A stretch of 64,000 nucleotides of DNA from Bacteroides graminisolvens DSM 19988 = JCM 15093 (GCF_000428125.1 NZ_ATZI01000001.1:1050264-1114263); one strand, 5' to 3'; counted from the first letter of the stretch, positions 52,396-60,798 are shown. Notes: generated from the letters alone by a model not told the origin. Numbers and translations are program-made.

Positions 52396-53159
52396 TTGTC
52401 TTCCGGTATGATAAAACATTTGAAGGTTTACTTACGGTGGTTTTTGATGCTTATTATCGTCGTACTTTCCCCGATGTATTGCTTGCCGAAGGTGAACCTT
52501 TGCCGCTTTTCGTTGATGATAGTTTTACTGTTATTGCTGACGAAGAGAAGTCGAACCGTGTTTGGGCCGGTCTGCAGAAGAAACTGTCAACTTCTGCTCT
52601 TTCGTGCATAACCACCTGTTGGCTGTCTGAGCTTCCACACATTGATATGCTTTTGTTTCGTTATATTTGTAAGGCAATTGATTCTCGTCAGTCTATTGAA
52701 GTCAACTTTGCCGATCCCGATGTGCTTGAATTAGCACAGATATGGAAAAAAGTATGTGCAGAAAGAAGGCGTATGCTTCAGTTTGTTCGCTTTCAAAAAG
52801 CGGCAGACGGAACTTTCTTTGCTGCTTTTGAGCCTATGTATAACGTTCTGGCACTTGCTATTCCTCATTTTAAAGACCGGTTTTCCGATCAAAAGTGGAT
52901 TATATATGATTTGAAACGCAGTTACGGTTATTATTACGACCTGAATACCGTAGAAGAAATAACGTTAGAAACCGAAGCCGCCCATTTGGTGAGTGGCATG
53001 CTTGATGAAACTCAAATGGCAGAAGACGAGAAACTGTTTCAGGAAATGTGGAAAACCTATTTCAAGTCTATCGCCATTAAAGAACGTATCAATCCTAAGC
53101 TGCACAAGCAAAACATGCCTGTACGCTATTGGAAACATTTAACCGAAAAACAACTTTGA
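52392..53159 (+). CDS. DUF4130-type DNA metabolism protein, partner of the radical SAM gene
   Basis: This 255-aa protein overlaps the radical SAM stop by 4 bp (ATGA). It has the typical start FRYDKTFEGLLTVVFDAYYR, then FVRFQKAADGTFFAAFEP and FPVRYW-like end motifs (MPVRYWKHLTEK), characteristic of the partner in this two-gene system. No catalytic residue set is recognised; it may recognise damaged DNA or assist the radical SAM enzyme. It converges on the FKBP gene with 1 bp between the stops. Confidence 0.88.
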   Translation: MIVFRYDKTFEGLLTVVFDAYYRRTFPDVLLAEGEPLPLFVDDSFTVIADEEKSNRVWAGLQKKLSTSALSCITTCWLSELPHIDMLLFRYICKAIDSRQSIEVNFADPDVLELAQIWKKVCAERRRMLQFVRFQKAADGTFFAAFEPMYNVLALAIPHFKDRFSDQKWIIYDLKRSYGYYYDLNTVEEITLETEAAHLVSGMLDETQMAEDEKLFQEMWKTYFKSIAIKERINPKLHKQNMPVRYWKHLTEKQL

Positions 53160-53160
53160 C

Positions 53161-53562
53161 CTACTTGACTCCGAGTAGTTCCACCTCAAAGATAAGTGTT
53201 GAATACGCTTTGATATTACCACATGCTCTTGTACCATACCCCAATTCATACGGAATATAGATGATCCACCGTGATCCGAGAGGCATTGCCGTGAGCGCAT
53301 GTTGCCAGCCCGTAATAACATCTTTCACGCGAAACACTTCCGGTTTCTTGCGAGCAAATGAATTGTCGAACTCGGTGCCATCAATCATGGTCCCTTTATA
53401 ATGTACTTTCACCGTGCTTTTGATGGAAGGAACCGGTCCATTTCCTTTTAAAATGACTTTGTATTGAATACCCGAAGGAAGTTCGTTAATTCCCTCATTT
53501 TGAAGATTTTCTTCTAGAAACCGAATGTTGGCTTCTTTATACGCCTGATGTTTTAAGCTCAT
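53161..53562 (-). CDS. FKBP-type peptidyl-prolyl isomerase
   Basis: This 133-aa protein has no signal peptide, thus is probably cytoplasmic. The FKBP domain covers ~25-133: VKVHYKGTMIDGTEFDNS, GWQHALTAMPLGSRWIIYIP and YGTRACGNIKAYSTLIFEVE. The usual Tyr, Phe and Trp pocket residues are present. It speeds folding around proline and may act as a chaperone. Its N-terminal ~25 residues (ANIRFLEENLQ) are helical, as in other short FKBPs of the phylum. It lies 37 bp after the HxlR gene on the same strand. Confidence 0.93.
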   Translation of the reverse strand: MSLKHQAYKEANIRFLEENLQNEGINELPSGIQYKVILKGNGPVPSIKSTVKVHYKGTMIDGTEFDNSFARKKPEVFRVKDVITGWQHALTAMPLGSRWIIYIPYELGYGTRACGNIKAYSTLIFEVELLGVK

Positions 53563-53598
53563 CTTTTTATTTTTAGTAGTACTCTCAATACGCTTTCT

Positions 53599-53961
53599 TT
53601 AATGGTTTTGTTCAAAAAGTAAGCGGTTCTTTTTGATAGATTCTAAGTTTTGTTGACTCCAACCAATCAGGTTGCGTATATGTGGTAACAGTTCTTGCCC
53701 CAATTGAGTCAGCGCATATTCTACCCGGGGAGGTATTTCATTATACATTTTCCTTGATAAAATACCATCTGCTTCCAATGACCTCAACGTAGATGTTAGC
53801 ATTTTCTGAGAGATATCTCCCAATGTTTTATTTATCTCATTAAAACGCATACTTTCCGTATTGCCCAAAATATCTATAATCAATATAGACCATTTACTGC
53901 CCACACTGTTTAAAACAGAGCGAACCGGGCAGGCTGATTCTGTTCTTCTTTTCATTGTCAT
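53599..53961 (-). CDS. HxlR-family transcriptional regulator
   Basis: This 120-aa winged-helix protein has the HxlR layout: ACPVRSVLNSVGSKWSILII with a conserved Cys near residue 11, MRFNEINKTLGDISQKMLTS as the helix-turn-helix, and VEYALTQLGQELLPHI as the wing. HxlR regulators often sense electrophiles or reactive chlorine through the Cys and repress an adjacent reductase gene. Here a flavodoxin-like reductase lies 87 bp upstream on the same strand, which fits. MTMK or MKRR may be the true start. Confidence 0.9.
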   Translation of the reverse strand: MTMKRRTESACPVRSVLNSVGSKWSILIIDILGNTESMRFNEINKTLGDISQKMLTSTLRSLEADGILSRKMYNEIPPRVEYALTQLGQELLPHIRNLIGWSQQNLESIKKNRLLFEQNH

Positions 53962-54048
53962 CCTTTTGTTGGTGTATTAATAAACTACACATCTCTGTCT
54001 TGCAACGCATGCAAAACAGAGACATGGTATCACTTAGCAACGTGCTGC

Positions 54049-54567
54049 TTATTTCGTCACGAAATCAATATACTTTTCTACATCCTCTGCAAGTCGTTCG
54101 CTTGCATCCGGAGTATATGCACCGTGGAATACATGGTATGAAATGTATTCGGCTCCAACAAACTTGGCGGTCGATTCGAGCGGTTTCAAAATTTGTGCTA
54201 CAGTTCCGTATACCTCTTCGGTGTATGCTTCCGAAACGCCCGCTGTGGACAAGGCAATGCCAATCTGTTTGCCGGCAAGCTTATTGCCTCCTTCGCCATA
54301 ACACCAACCTTGCAAAAATACATCGTCGAGCCATTTCTTTAATAAAGGAGTAACGCTGTACCATTGAACCGGAAACTCCAAAATGATGCGATCGTATTGT
54401 TCCAGCAAAGCTTGCTCGGCTTGTACGTCAAATTTCCAGTCGGGATATTTGGTATACAGGTTATGTAACTTCACTTCCGGGTGCTTTTGTACTAATGCAC
54501 TGGTCCATGTCTTGTTAACACCAGATTGTTCAATATGCGGGTGAGCTAAAACTACTATTGTTTTCAT
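54049..54567 (-). CDS. NAD(P)H-dependent flavin oxidoreductase (flavodoxin-like fold)
   Basis: This 172-aa protein is of the KefF/YwrO/MdaB type: IVVLAHPHIEQSGVNKTW near the N-terminus, ILEFPVQWYSVTPLLKKWLDD and GWCYGEGGNKLAGKQIGIAL in the middle. It probably binds FMN and reduces quinones or electrophiles in two-electron steps. It lies 30 bp downstream of yceI-like and 87 bp upstream of HxlR on one strand, so the three likely form a redox-responsive unit. Confidence 0.9.
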   Translation of the reverse strand: MKTIVVLAHPHIEQSGVNKTWTSALVQKHPEVKLHNLYTKYPDWKFDVQAEQALLEQYDRIILEFPVQWYSVTPLLKKWLDDVFLQGWCYGEGGNKLAGKQIGIALSTAGVSEAYTEEVYGTVAQILKPLESTAKFVGAEYISYHVFHGAYTPDASERLAEDVEKYIDFVTK

Positions 54568-54597
54568 AAATTTAATTTGTTATTAATGGTGAATGTA

Positions 54598-55176
54598 TTA
54601 TTTAGCGGGACTGAATTCCACATCGGCAATAATCTGAATATTATCACTGATTACCGCTTCGGGGAAGTTTGCGCCCAAATTAAAATCAGATCTTTTAATG
54701 GTTCCTTTAATTTTGAAACCGGCAGTTTCAGCCTTACTCATGGGGTTAACCACCGTGCCAAAATAAGTAACGTCTAATGTTACAGCTTTGGTTATGCCGT
54801 GAAAGCTCAGGTTACCATATAGCTTTCCTTCATTCTGACCGGTCTTTTTCAGGTAAATGCTTTTGAAAGTAAGAACCGGATATTTTTCCGCATCAAAGAA
54901 ATCGGCAGAGCGCAAATGATTATCGCGCGCTTCAATATCCGTATCAATACTTGCTACCTTTGCCGTAACTGATATTTGAGCATCAGAATAATCGGCTTTT
55001 GTTGTAGTTACATCCACACTAAAATCAGCAAAACGACCACTAATTTCAGATATGGTCAAGTGCTTTACAACAAAACCCAGTCGAGAATGTGCCGGATCGT
55101 TTTTCCAAACCTTACTTTGAGCCATTGCAGCTGCAGAGCTCAATACTATGACAGATAAAATAAATAACTTCTTCAT
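54598..55176 (-). CDS. YceI family periplasmic protein
   Basis: This 192-aa exported protein (signal peptide ending near AMAQ, residue 20) has the YceI lipocalin-like barrel: WKNDPAHSRLGFVVKHLTIS, then DNHLRSADFFDAEKYPVLTF and GITKAVTLDVTYFG. YceI proteins bind polyisoprenoids and respond to base or stress. It is first in the unit with the flavodoxin-like reductase and HxlR, with a -7 element 89 bp upstream. Confidence 0.95.
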   Translation of the reverse strand: MKKLFILSVIVLSSAAAMAQSKVWKNDPAHSRLGFVVKHLTISEISGRFADFSVDVTTTKADYSDAQISVTAKVASIDTDIEARDNHLRSADFFDAEKYPVLTFKSIYLKKTGQNEGKLYGNLSFHGITKAVTLDVTYFGTVVNPMSKAETAGFKIKGTIKRSDFNLGANFPEAVISDNIQIIADVEFSPAK

Positions 55177-55264
55177 GACTTCTTATTTTAAATCGTAAAA
55201 CCTATTTTAATTAATATATAAAGTGTAGCACGTTTATTTTTAGCGCTAACTCTCTTATAGAGAG

Positions 55265-55272
55265 CAAATGTA
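55265..55272 (-). promoter_or_regulatory. -7 element TACATTTG of the YceI unit
   Basis: Reverse-strand consensus, 89 bp from the start at 55176. Confidence 0.5.
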
Positions 55273-55458
55273 CAATGTGAAGTTTAACTATGCAAGAGCT
55301 TACCACGAAGTTACATGGTTACCTGGAAGTTAGAATTGCATGTTTAGTCTCTTTTGTTATTCGACGAAAATGAATATTTAACTTTTATTATTGCCTTAAA
55401 AAGAATAATATAACATGAATGTGAACAATATGCCATGTATACATAAGCATATCCTTTC

Positions 55459-55466
55459 TATTTTTG
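55459..55466 (+). promoter_or_regulatory. -7 element TATTTTTG of the tandem SGNH gene
   Basis: Exact consensus 30 bp upstream of ATG 55496. It lies inside the longer open frame that begins at 55415, which argues against that upstream start. Confidence 0.55.
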
Positions 55467-55495
55467 CACTCAAACCAATGTTTAAAAGTAGAAAG

Positions 55496-57136
55496 ATGAA
55501 GAATCTATTATTATGCAGCCTTTGGGGCTTATTCGGACTTCTGTTATATACAGGATCAGTACACGCACAAAACAACATCACATCACCTATGAAAGATGTG
55601 AATAACGTGATTGACAATACACTCGACAGTTTAAATAAGGCGCGAACGGCACGCCCTGTTGCCGGAGCCAGTCGCAAGGGCAACAACCCGGTTCTTTTTT
55701 TAGTTGGTAACTCTACGATGCGCACCGGTACGTTAGGTAACGGTAATAACGGGCAGTGGGGCTGGGGCTACTATGCCGGCGACTTTTTTGATACAGATAA
55801 GATAACCGTTGAGAATCATGCTCTGGGAGGAACCAGTAGCCGCACCTTTTATACTCGTCTTTGGCCCGATGTACTTAAAGGTATTCGTCCGGGCGATTGG
55901 GTAATCATTGAGCTGGGACATAATGACAACGGTCCTTATGACAGCGGACGCGCACGTGCTTCCATTCCCGGTATCGGCAAAGACAGTCTTCCGGTAACCA
56001 TTAAAGAAACAGGTGTCAAAGAAACTGTTTACACCTATGGTGAATACATGCGTCGGTTTGTGCAGGAGGCAAAAGCCAAAGGAGCGCATCCCATTTTAGT
56101 TTCGCTAACTCCTCGTAATGCTTGGGAAGACAAAGACAGTACCATTGTAACGCGAGTAAACAAAACGTTTGGTTTATGGGCAAAACAAATAGCGAAAGAA
56201 CAGAAGGTTCCTTTCATTGATTTGAATGACATCAGTGCTCGCAAGTTTGAGAAATTCGGGAAAGAAAAGGTTCAGTACCTATTCTATCTGGACCGCATAC
56301 ATACCAGTGCGTTCGGAGCTAAAGTCAATGCCGAGTCGGCTGCAGAAGGAATTCGTGCTTACAAAGGATTGGAGTTGGCTAATTACCTGAAACCGGTTGC
56401 AAAAGACACAATCACAGGTTCTAGTCGAAAAAAGGGCCGTCCGGTGTTATTTACCATCGGCGACAGTACCGTTAAGAACAATGACAAAGATGAAAACGGC
56501 ATGTGGGGCTGGGGGAGCGTTATAGCCGGTGAATTTAACCTGAATAAAATATCCGTTGAAAACTGTGCGATGGCAGGCCGCAGTGCACGTACTTTCCTTG
56601 ATGAAGGCCGTTGGGACAAAGTTTATAATGCATTAAAGCCCGGTGATTTTGTGCTGATGCAGTTCGGACACAATGACGGTGGTGATATTCATGTAGGCAA
56701 AGCTCGTGGCGAACTGCACGGTTCCGGTGAAGAAAGTAAAGTCTTTTTAATGGAGGCAACCGGTAAATATCAGGTAGTATATACATTTGGGTGGTACCTT
56801 CGCAAGTTTATTCGAGATGTGAAAGAGAAAGGAGCCATACCTGTAGTGTTAAGTCACACGCCCCGTAACAAGTGGAAGGACGGCCAAATTGAACGTAACA
56901 CAGACACCTACGGACAGTGGGCGAAAGATGCCGCCGAGAAAGCCGGTGCTTACTATATTGACCTGAATAAACTGTCGGCCGATAAGCTTCAGCAGATGGG
57001 ACCCGAAAAGGCTGCTGCATTCTTTAATAACGACCATACTCACACTTCACTTCAAGGCGCCCGGATGAATGCCCGGAGCATTGTTGAGGGGTTAAAAGCA
57101 ACAGATTGTCCGTTGAAAAAGTATTGTACCGATTAA
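55496..57136 (+). CDS. tandem SGNH-domain esterase (rhamnogalacturonan acetylesterase-like)
   Basis: From MKNLLLCSLW (546 aa) the protein has a signal peptide (cleaved near VHAQ) and two similar SGNH domains. Domain 1 (~45-300) has LVGNSTM, GTSSRTF, LGHNDNG and DRIHTSA. Domain 2 (~315-545) has TIGDSTV, GRSARTF, FGHNDGG and NDHTHTS. Both keep the Ser nucleophile, Gly, Asn and final His. Domain 1 has Asn in place of the block-I Asp (GNS), which may weaken it. Such enzymes remove acetyl groups from pectic rhamnogalacturonan. The gene is single, but a secreted polysaccharide-related protein also starts the window. Confidence 0.9.
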   Translation: MKNLLLCSLWGLFGLLLYTGSVHAQNNITSPMKDVNNVIDNTLDSLNKARTARPVAGASRKGNNPVLFLVGNSTMRTGTLGNGNNGQWGWGYYAGDFFDTDKITVENHALGGTSSRTFYTRLWPDVLKGIRPGDWVIIELGHNDNGPYDSGRARASIPGIGKDSLPVTIKETGVKETVYTYGEYMRRFVQEAKAKGAHPILVSLTPRNAWEDKDSTIVTRVNKTFGLWAKQIAKEQKVPFIDLNDISARKFEKFGKEKVQYLFYLDRIHTSAFGAKVNAESAAEGIRAYKGLELANYLKPVAKDTITGSSRKKGRPVLFTIGDSTVKNNDKDENGMWGWGSVIAGEFNLNKISVENCAMAGRSARTFLDEGRWDKVYNALKPGDFVLMQFGHNDGGDIHVGKARGELHGSGEESKVFLMEATGKYQVVYTFGWYLRKFIRDVKEKGAIPVVLSHTPRNKWKDGQIERNTDTYGQWAKDAAEKAGAYYIDLNKLSADKLQQMGPEKAAAFFNNDHTHTSLQGARMNARSIVEGLKATDCPLKKYCTD

Positions 57137-57140
57137 TCTA

Positions 57141-57170
57141 TTGATAGCTAAACTTTTCATGTTATATTTG
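57141..57170 (+). promoter_or_regulatory. promoter TTG-N19-TATATTTG of the epimerase-lipocalin gene
   Basis: TTG at 57141-57143 and TATATTTG at 57163-57170, with the ATG 26 bp downstream. Confidence 0.55.
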
Positions 57171-57195
57171 TGTTTTTTAAGAAAACAAGTATAAC

Positions 57196-58497
57196 ATGAA
57201 AATAGCCATTAGCGGAGCAAGCGGATTTATCGGGAAGCGTCTTTCAGCCTTCTTGGAGTTACAGGGACATCAGATAGTTCCTTTAGGACGTGCTATGTTC
57301 CGTGATAACATGTCCGATCAGTTAATCGCTCGCCTTTCACAGTGCGAAGTGGTTATCAATTTGGCAGGGGCAACCATCAATCGCCGGTGGACCACCGAAT
57401 ATAAAAAGGAACTATATAACAGTCGCATCAACGTTACCCGCCGACTGGTACAAACCATCAATTCACTCGAACAGAAACCTCAGTTGTTTATTTCGGCTTC
57501 GGCTGTGGGGTATTATCCTACGGAAGGTTGCCATGACGACTACTCGCAGGAGAGGGGAGAAGGCTTCTTGTCTGACCTTTGCTGTCGTTGGGAAGCCGAA
57601 GCTGCCAAGGTGCATACCGATACACGCTTGGTGATTACTCGTTTCGGTGTAGTGCTTTCGCCCGACGGAGGCGCATTCAAAGAACTTTCGCGCTCGTTGA
57701 AGCTGAAGATGGCCGTAGCAATAGGTCCCGGTAATCAGTATTTTCCATGGATAGACATCCGAGACCTGAACAAGGCCATGCTCCATGTTATTAAGACCAC
57801 CTCCATTATCGGCATCATTAATTTTGTTGCACCTCATCAAATAACCCAAACCGAGTTGAGAGACAGAATGGCCTGGCGATATAGCAGCTGGTTCAAATTG
57901 ACGGTTCCGTCTGCCGTTATTCGTTTCTTTATGGGAGAAGCATCGAATTTCCTTACTACAGGTCAATGCGTTATCCCTGCCACGCTGGAAGAAACAGGCT
58001 TTGAATTCTCGGCGAATGACATTGATGAATTTCTGGCTGACACGACTAAGTGGACCGTCCGAAAAATAGATTTGTCGCGTTACATGGGCAAATGGTACGA
58101 GATAGCCCGTTTTGAGAATCGGTTTGAACGCAATCTGACTCGCGTGACGGCGGAGTACACTTTACTATCTGGTAACAAGATACGTGTCGTTAACAGCGGC
58201 TACCTAAACGGAGAACTGAATGTTTCGGAAGGAAAAGCATACGTGCCCGATCCGGATACGCCCGGCAAATTGAAAGTCGCCTTTTTCCTTTGGTTCTACA
58301 GTGACTACTACATATTGGAACTCGATGAAGTGAATTACAATTACGTGCTTATAGGAAGTAGCAACAATAACTATTTGTGGATATTAAGCCGCACGCCGCA
58401 ATTGCCGGATGACGTTAAGAAAATGCTGCTTTACAAAGCCGAACGAAGAGGATACGATATCTCCCGTTTGCTTTGGGTGAAACAAAGCGAGGAATAG
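57196..58497 (+). CDS. SDR epimerase (TIGR01777-like) fused to a bacterial lipocalin
   Basis: This 433-aa protein has a Rossmann domain starting with GASGFIGKRL (NAD(P) site, residue 7) and containing the family motifs NLAGATINRRWT, ISASAVGYYP and RFGVVLSPDGGAFKEL. A DUF1731-like tail ends near residue 285 (FFMGEASNFLTTGQCVIPAT). A Blc-type lipocalin follows from ~290: YMGKWYEIARFENRFERN, GKAYVPDPDTPGKLKVAFF and YLWILSRTP. Blc is normally an exported lipoprotein; here there is no signal peptide, so the lipocalin is cytoplasmic. A lipid or polyketide-like ligand for the redox domain is a possible reading. Confidence 0.93.
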   Translation: MKIAISGASGFIGKRLSAFLELQGHQIVPLGRAMFRDNMSDQLIARLSQCEVVINLAGATINRRWTTEYKKELYNSRINVTRRLVQTINSLEQKPQLFISASAVGYYPTEGCHDDYSQERGEGFLSDLCCRWEAEAAKVHTDTRLVITRFGVVLSPDGGAFKELSRSLKLKMAVAIGPGNQYFPWIDIRDLNKAMLHVIKTTSIIGIINFVAPHQITQTELRDRMAWRYSSWFKLTVPSAVIRFFMGEASNFLTTGQCVIPATLEETGFEFSANDIDEFLADTTKWTVRKIDLSRYMGKWYEIARFENRFERNLTRVTAEYTLLSGNKIRVVNSGYLNGELNVSEGKAYVPDPDTPGKLKVAFFLWFYSDYYILELDEVNYNYVLIGSSNNNYLWILSRTPQLPDDVKKMLLYKAERRGYDISRLLWVKQSEE

Positions 58498-58501
58498 TCG
58501 T

Positions 58502-58801
58502 CTATTTTTTCAGCCAATGTTTTATAACCTGCCATGGAGCGTAAAGTAACATTCGCGGTCCGGCAAAACGCATCACCTTTTTAATCTCTTTGCGTTTCTG
58601 GGGTGAGTAGCAATGAATCTTGCAATACTTGCACATGCCTTTTTGTTCGCCAAACGGACAATGATCTAATCGGGCATGTGCATAAGCAATCAGTTCCTTA
58701 CAAGAGGCACAAAGTTCCTGATTCCCTTCTTTCTTTTCACAGTAAAGCCTGATCATTCGCTCTACTGTTCTTTTTTCCTTATCTATCTTTGATATTGTCA
58801 T
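58502..58801 (-). CDS. YgbA-family (nitrous-oxide-stimulated promoter) cysteine-rich protein
   Basis: This 99-aa protein has the family pattern KRTVERMIRLYCEKKEGNQE, then LCASCKELIAYAHARLDHCP and KGMCKYCKIHCYSPQKRKEI, with seven conserved Cys that could bind metal or an Fe-S cluster. In enteric bacteria YgbA is induced by nitric oxide. It has its own -7 element. It converges on the epimerase-lipocalin gene with 4 bp between stops. Confidence 0.9.
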   Translation of the reverse strand: MTISKIDKEKRTVERMIRLYCEKKEGNQELCASCKELIAYAHARLDHCPFGEQKGMCKYCKIHCYSPQKRKEIKKVMRFAGPRMLLYAPWQVIKHWLKK

Positions 58802-58809
58802 AGCAAATG

Positions 58810-58817
58810 CAAATATA
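58810..58817 (-). promoter_or_regulatory. -7 element TATATTTG of the YgbA-like gene
   Basis: Reverse-strand consensus, only 9 bp upstream of the ATG at 58801, giving an almost leaderless mRNA. Confidence 0.45.
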
Positions 58818-58905
58818 ACGAATCTGTTTGTTTAAGTATGTCAAACAGCCCATTGCTTTGAACTATTAACTAAAAGCCACTGTTTCTATAATAGAATAAA
58901 CAAAG

Positions 58906-59379
58906 ATGAAGGTAACAGATTTGATATGGATTTTTATGTTGTCGGTCAGCCTGATGGGCTTGAAGCAGATGCAACGTGAAACAGAAGAGAAAGGAAAACC
59001 TGTTCAGAAAGGATATGTTATGAAAGAATTAACCCCCGAAGAAAAGAGAGTGATTGTGGATAAAGGGACTGAGCGTCCCTTCCAAGGCAAATACTACCAG
59101 CATAAAGCAGACGGTACCTATTGCTGCAAACGTTGCGGAGCCCCTCTGTACCGGTCGGACGATAAATTTGATGCCGGTTGCGGATGGCCCAGTTTTGACG
59201 ATGAGATAAAAGGTGCTGTAAAACGTGTGCCCGATGCCGACGGGCGAAGAACGGAGATACAATGTGCTCGTTGCGGAGCACATTTGGGACACGTATTTTT
59301 GGGCGAAGGGTTCACTTCAAAGAACACCCGCCATTGCGTCAACTCCATCTCGCTCGATTTTGAGGAGAAAAAGCCTTGA
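58906..59379 (+). CDS. msrB: peptide-methionine (R)-S-oxide reductase with N-terminal membrane anchor
   Basis: MsrB reduces the R form of methionine sulfoxide. The 157-aa protein has ~20 hydrophobic residues at the N-terminus (a signal or anchor), so it acts in the periplasm. The MsrB domain (39-157) shows two zinc pairs (CKRCG, CARCG), DAGCGWPSF, and the catalytic Cys in [11 protein letters not shown]. The body is the standard length. It is near the YgbA-like gene and the MBL gene, giving a small stress-related neighbourhood. Confidence 0.95.
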   Translation: MKVTDLIWIFMLSVSLMGLKQMQRETEEKGKPVQKGYVMKELTPEEKRVIVDKGTERPFQGKYYQHKADGTYCCKRCGAPLYRSDDKFDAGCGWPSFDDEIKGAVKRVPDADGRRTEIQCARCGAHLGHVFLGEGFTSKNTRHCVNSISLDFEEKKP

Positions 59380-59384
59380 TCGCT

Positions 59385-60119
59385 TTATGATTTATCGTTG
59401 CGTATGGGCAGTCTTTCCCACACCCAGCGAGGTATAAGCTGCCAGAAGAAAACGAGTATGGCATAACGTGTGTCGATAATCGCCACGCGTTTTTTATTGG
59501 TAAGCGCTTTCACAATGTGTTGGGCCGTGCTATCGGCACGCATCAACAACGGATATTTCCGGTTCTTTAGCAAAGCGGTAGCCACAAAGCCCGGACGAAT
59601 GTCCGTAAACTGTATGGATAACCTCTCCATGCGTGCCAGTTGAGCCAAAGCATCTATGTAAGTGTTTTGAAAACGCTTCGTAGCCGAATAAGCAGGTGCC
59701 GACCCCAATCCTTTGGTACCGGCAACGGAACTGATTACTGCCAGGTGTCCGCTACCCTGTTCCTTAAAGAAGCGATAGGCAGTCGTCACCATTCGTATAA
59801 ACCCTTCTACATTGGTTCGTGCGGTATTCAATTCAATTTCGGGCTCCAGTTTTACATTCTGGCTACCGATGCCCGAACTGAGTAAGAACAAATCCATTCC
59901 CCCCAGCTTTTCGATGAGGCTTTGAAGTTGTTCGGGTGCATCGGCACATGTAACATCAATCACCTGCGTTTTTACTTGTGCAGGTGCGGTAGCCGCTAAG
60001 GCCGTTAAAGCCTCCTCGCGCCGACCGGCAATACCTACCTGCCACCCTTGGGCAATGTATATTTTAGCAATTTCCTCTCCAATGCCCGACGTAGCACCTA
60101 TTATAATAACCTTTTTCAT
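59385..60119 (-). CDS. SDR-family oxidoreductase
   Basis: This 244-aa classical short-chain dehydrogenase has the nucleotide motif GATSGIGEEIA (residues 8-18), the catalytic Ser in ISSVAG, YSATK (Tyr and Lys) and the NxAG-like SSGIGS region. No specific substrate can be read. The C-terminus is extended by basic hydrophobic residues (WQLIPRWVWERLPIR) that may touch the membrane. It is downstream of the pentapeptide protein with 12 bp between, so probably co-transcribed. Confidence 0.92.
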   Translation of the reverse strand: MKKVIIIGATSGIGEEIAKIYIAQGWQVGIAGRREEALTALAATAPAQVKTQVIDVTCADAPEQLQSLIEKLGGMDLFLLSSGIGSQNVKLEPEIELNTARTNVEGFIRMVTTAYRFFKEQGSGHLAVISSVAGTKGLGSAPAYSATKRFQNTYIDALAQLARMERLSIQFTDIRPGFVATALLKNRKYPLLMRADSTAQHIVKALTNKKRVAIIDTRYAILVFFWQLIPRWVWERLPIRNDKS

Positions 60120-60131
60120 ACTATTCCTTCA

Positions 60132-60767
60132 TTAAACAACGATAACTCCCAGCAACTTGGCCAACTCTACAGCCTGCATGCTGTTTACAACGGCTCCCCG
60201 CAATTCATTGCCGGTAAGACGGATGCCATTAATTTCGCAGGTACTTAAATCAATATCCCTCAGTTTGCTTTGATGAAATTCTGCTTCGGTGAAGTTGCAC
60301 TGATTGAACTCCGTGAAGCCGAATGCGCAATTCTCGGCAGCACATCTACTCATATCCGATTCGCTAAATAGGGCATGGTGAAACTTACTGCCCGAGAAAA
60401 TAACGTAAGGAGCACTGCAATGACTGAAAGAAACGTGATTAAAGGTTCCTTCCGAGAAGTTAGTCCCCATTAGTTTGCAATCAACAAAGCTAACCCTGTT
60501 AAAGGCACATTCATGCAATTTGACGTTTGACAAATCGCAGCTTCTGAATTCCACATCACAGAATCTCGACTTATGCAAGTCGCACTCACGGAATATGCAC
60601 TGATTAAAGATACAAGTTTGTACGTCTAGCAATGATTTCGAAATCTCATGAGCCGTTTGTGCCGTAAATAGCCGGCCTTCAATATCCTCGGTCAGTTCGG
60701 CAACCAGGTTACTCAGATCTTCGTTTTCCTGAAGCTTTTTGGGTATGCGAGGAGAAGAAATTTTCAT
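60132..60767 (-). CDS. pentapeptide-repeat protein
   Basis: This 211-aa protein has ~20 pentapeptide repeats (A(D/N)LxX type), for instance FNQCIFRECDLHKSRFCDVE and DLSNVKLHECAFNRVSFVDC, covering residues ~65-200. It folds as a right-handed quadrilateral beta helix. A role as a DNA mimic like QnrB, or as a scaffold, is possible but not shown. The first 60 residues are helical. Its promoter faces that of the MBL gene. Confidence 0.92.
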   Translation of the reverse strand: MKISSPRIPKKLQENEDLSNLVAELTEDIEGRLFTAQTAHEISKSLLDVQTCIFNQCIFRECDLHKSRFCDVEFRSCDLSNVKLHECAFNRVSFVDCKLMGTNFSEGTFNHVSFSHCSAPYVIFSGSKFHHALFSESDMSRCAAENCAFGFTEFNQCNFTEAEFHQSKLRDIDLSTCEINGIRLTGNELRGAVVNSMQAVELAKLLGVIVV

Positions 60768-60798
60768 TAGTTAATCGTTTTTATTATTTATGCAGCAA

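Larger units (their letters stand above)
55177..55495. other. 319-bp divergent intergenic region between yceI-like and SGNH genes
   Basis: It contains the reverse -7 element TACATTTG (55265-55272) and the forward -7 element TATTTTTG (55459-55466). A direct repeat CGAAGTTA/GGAAGTTA (about 55308-55334) lies upstream of the reverse promoter and could be a regulator site. No other gene is seen. Confidence 0.45.
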
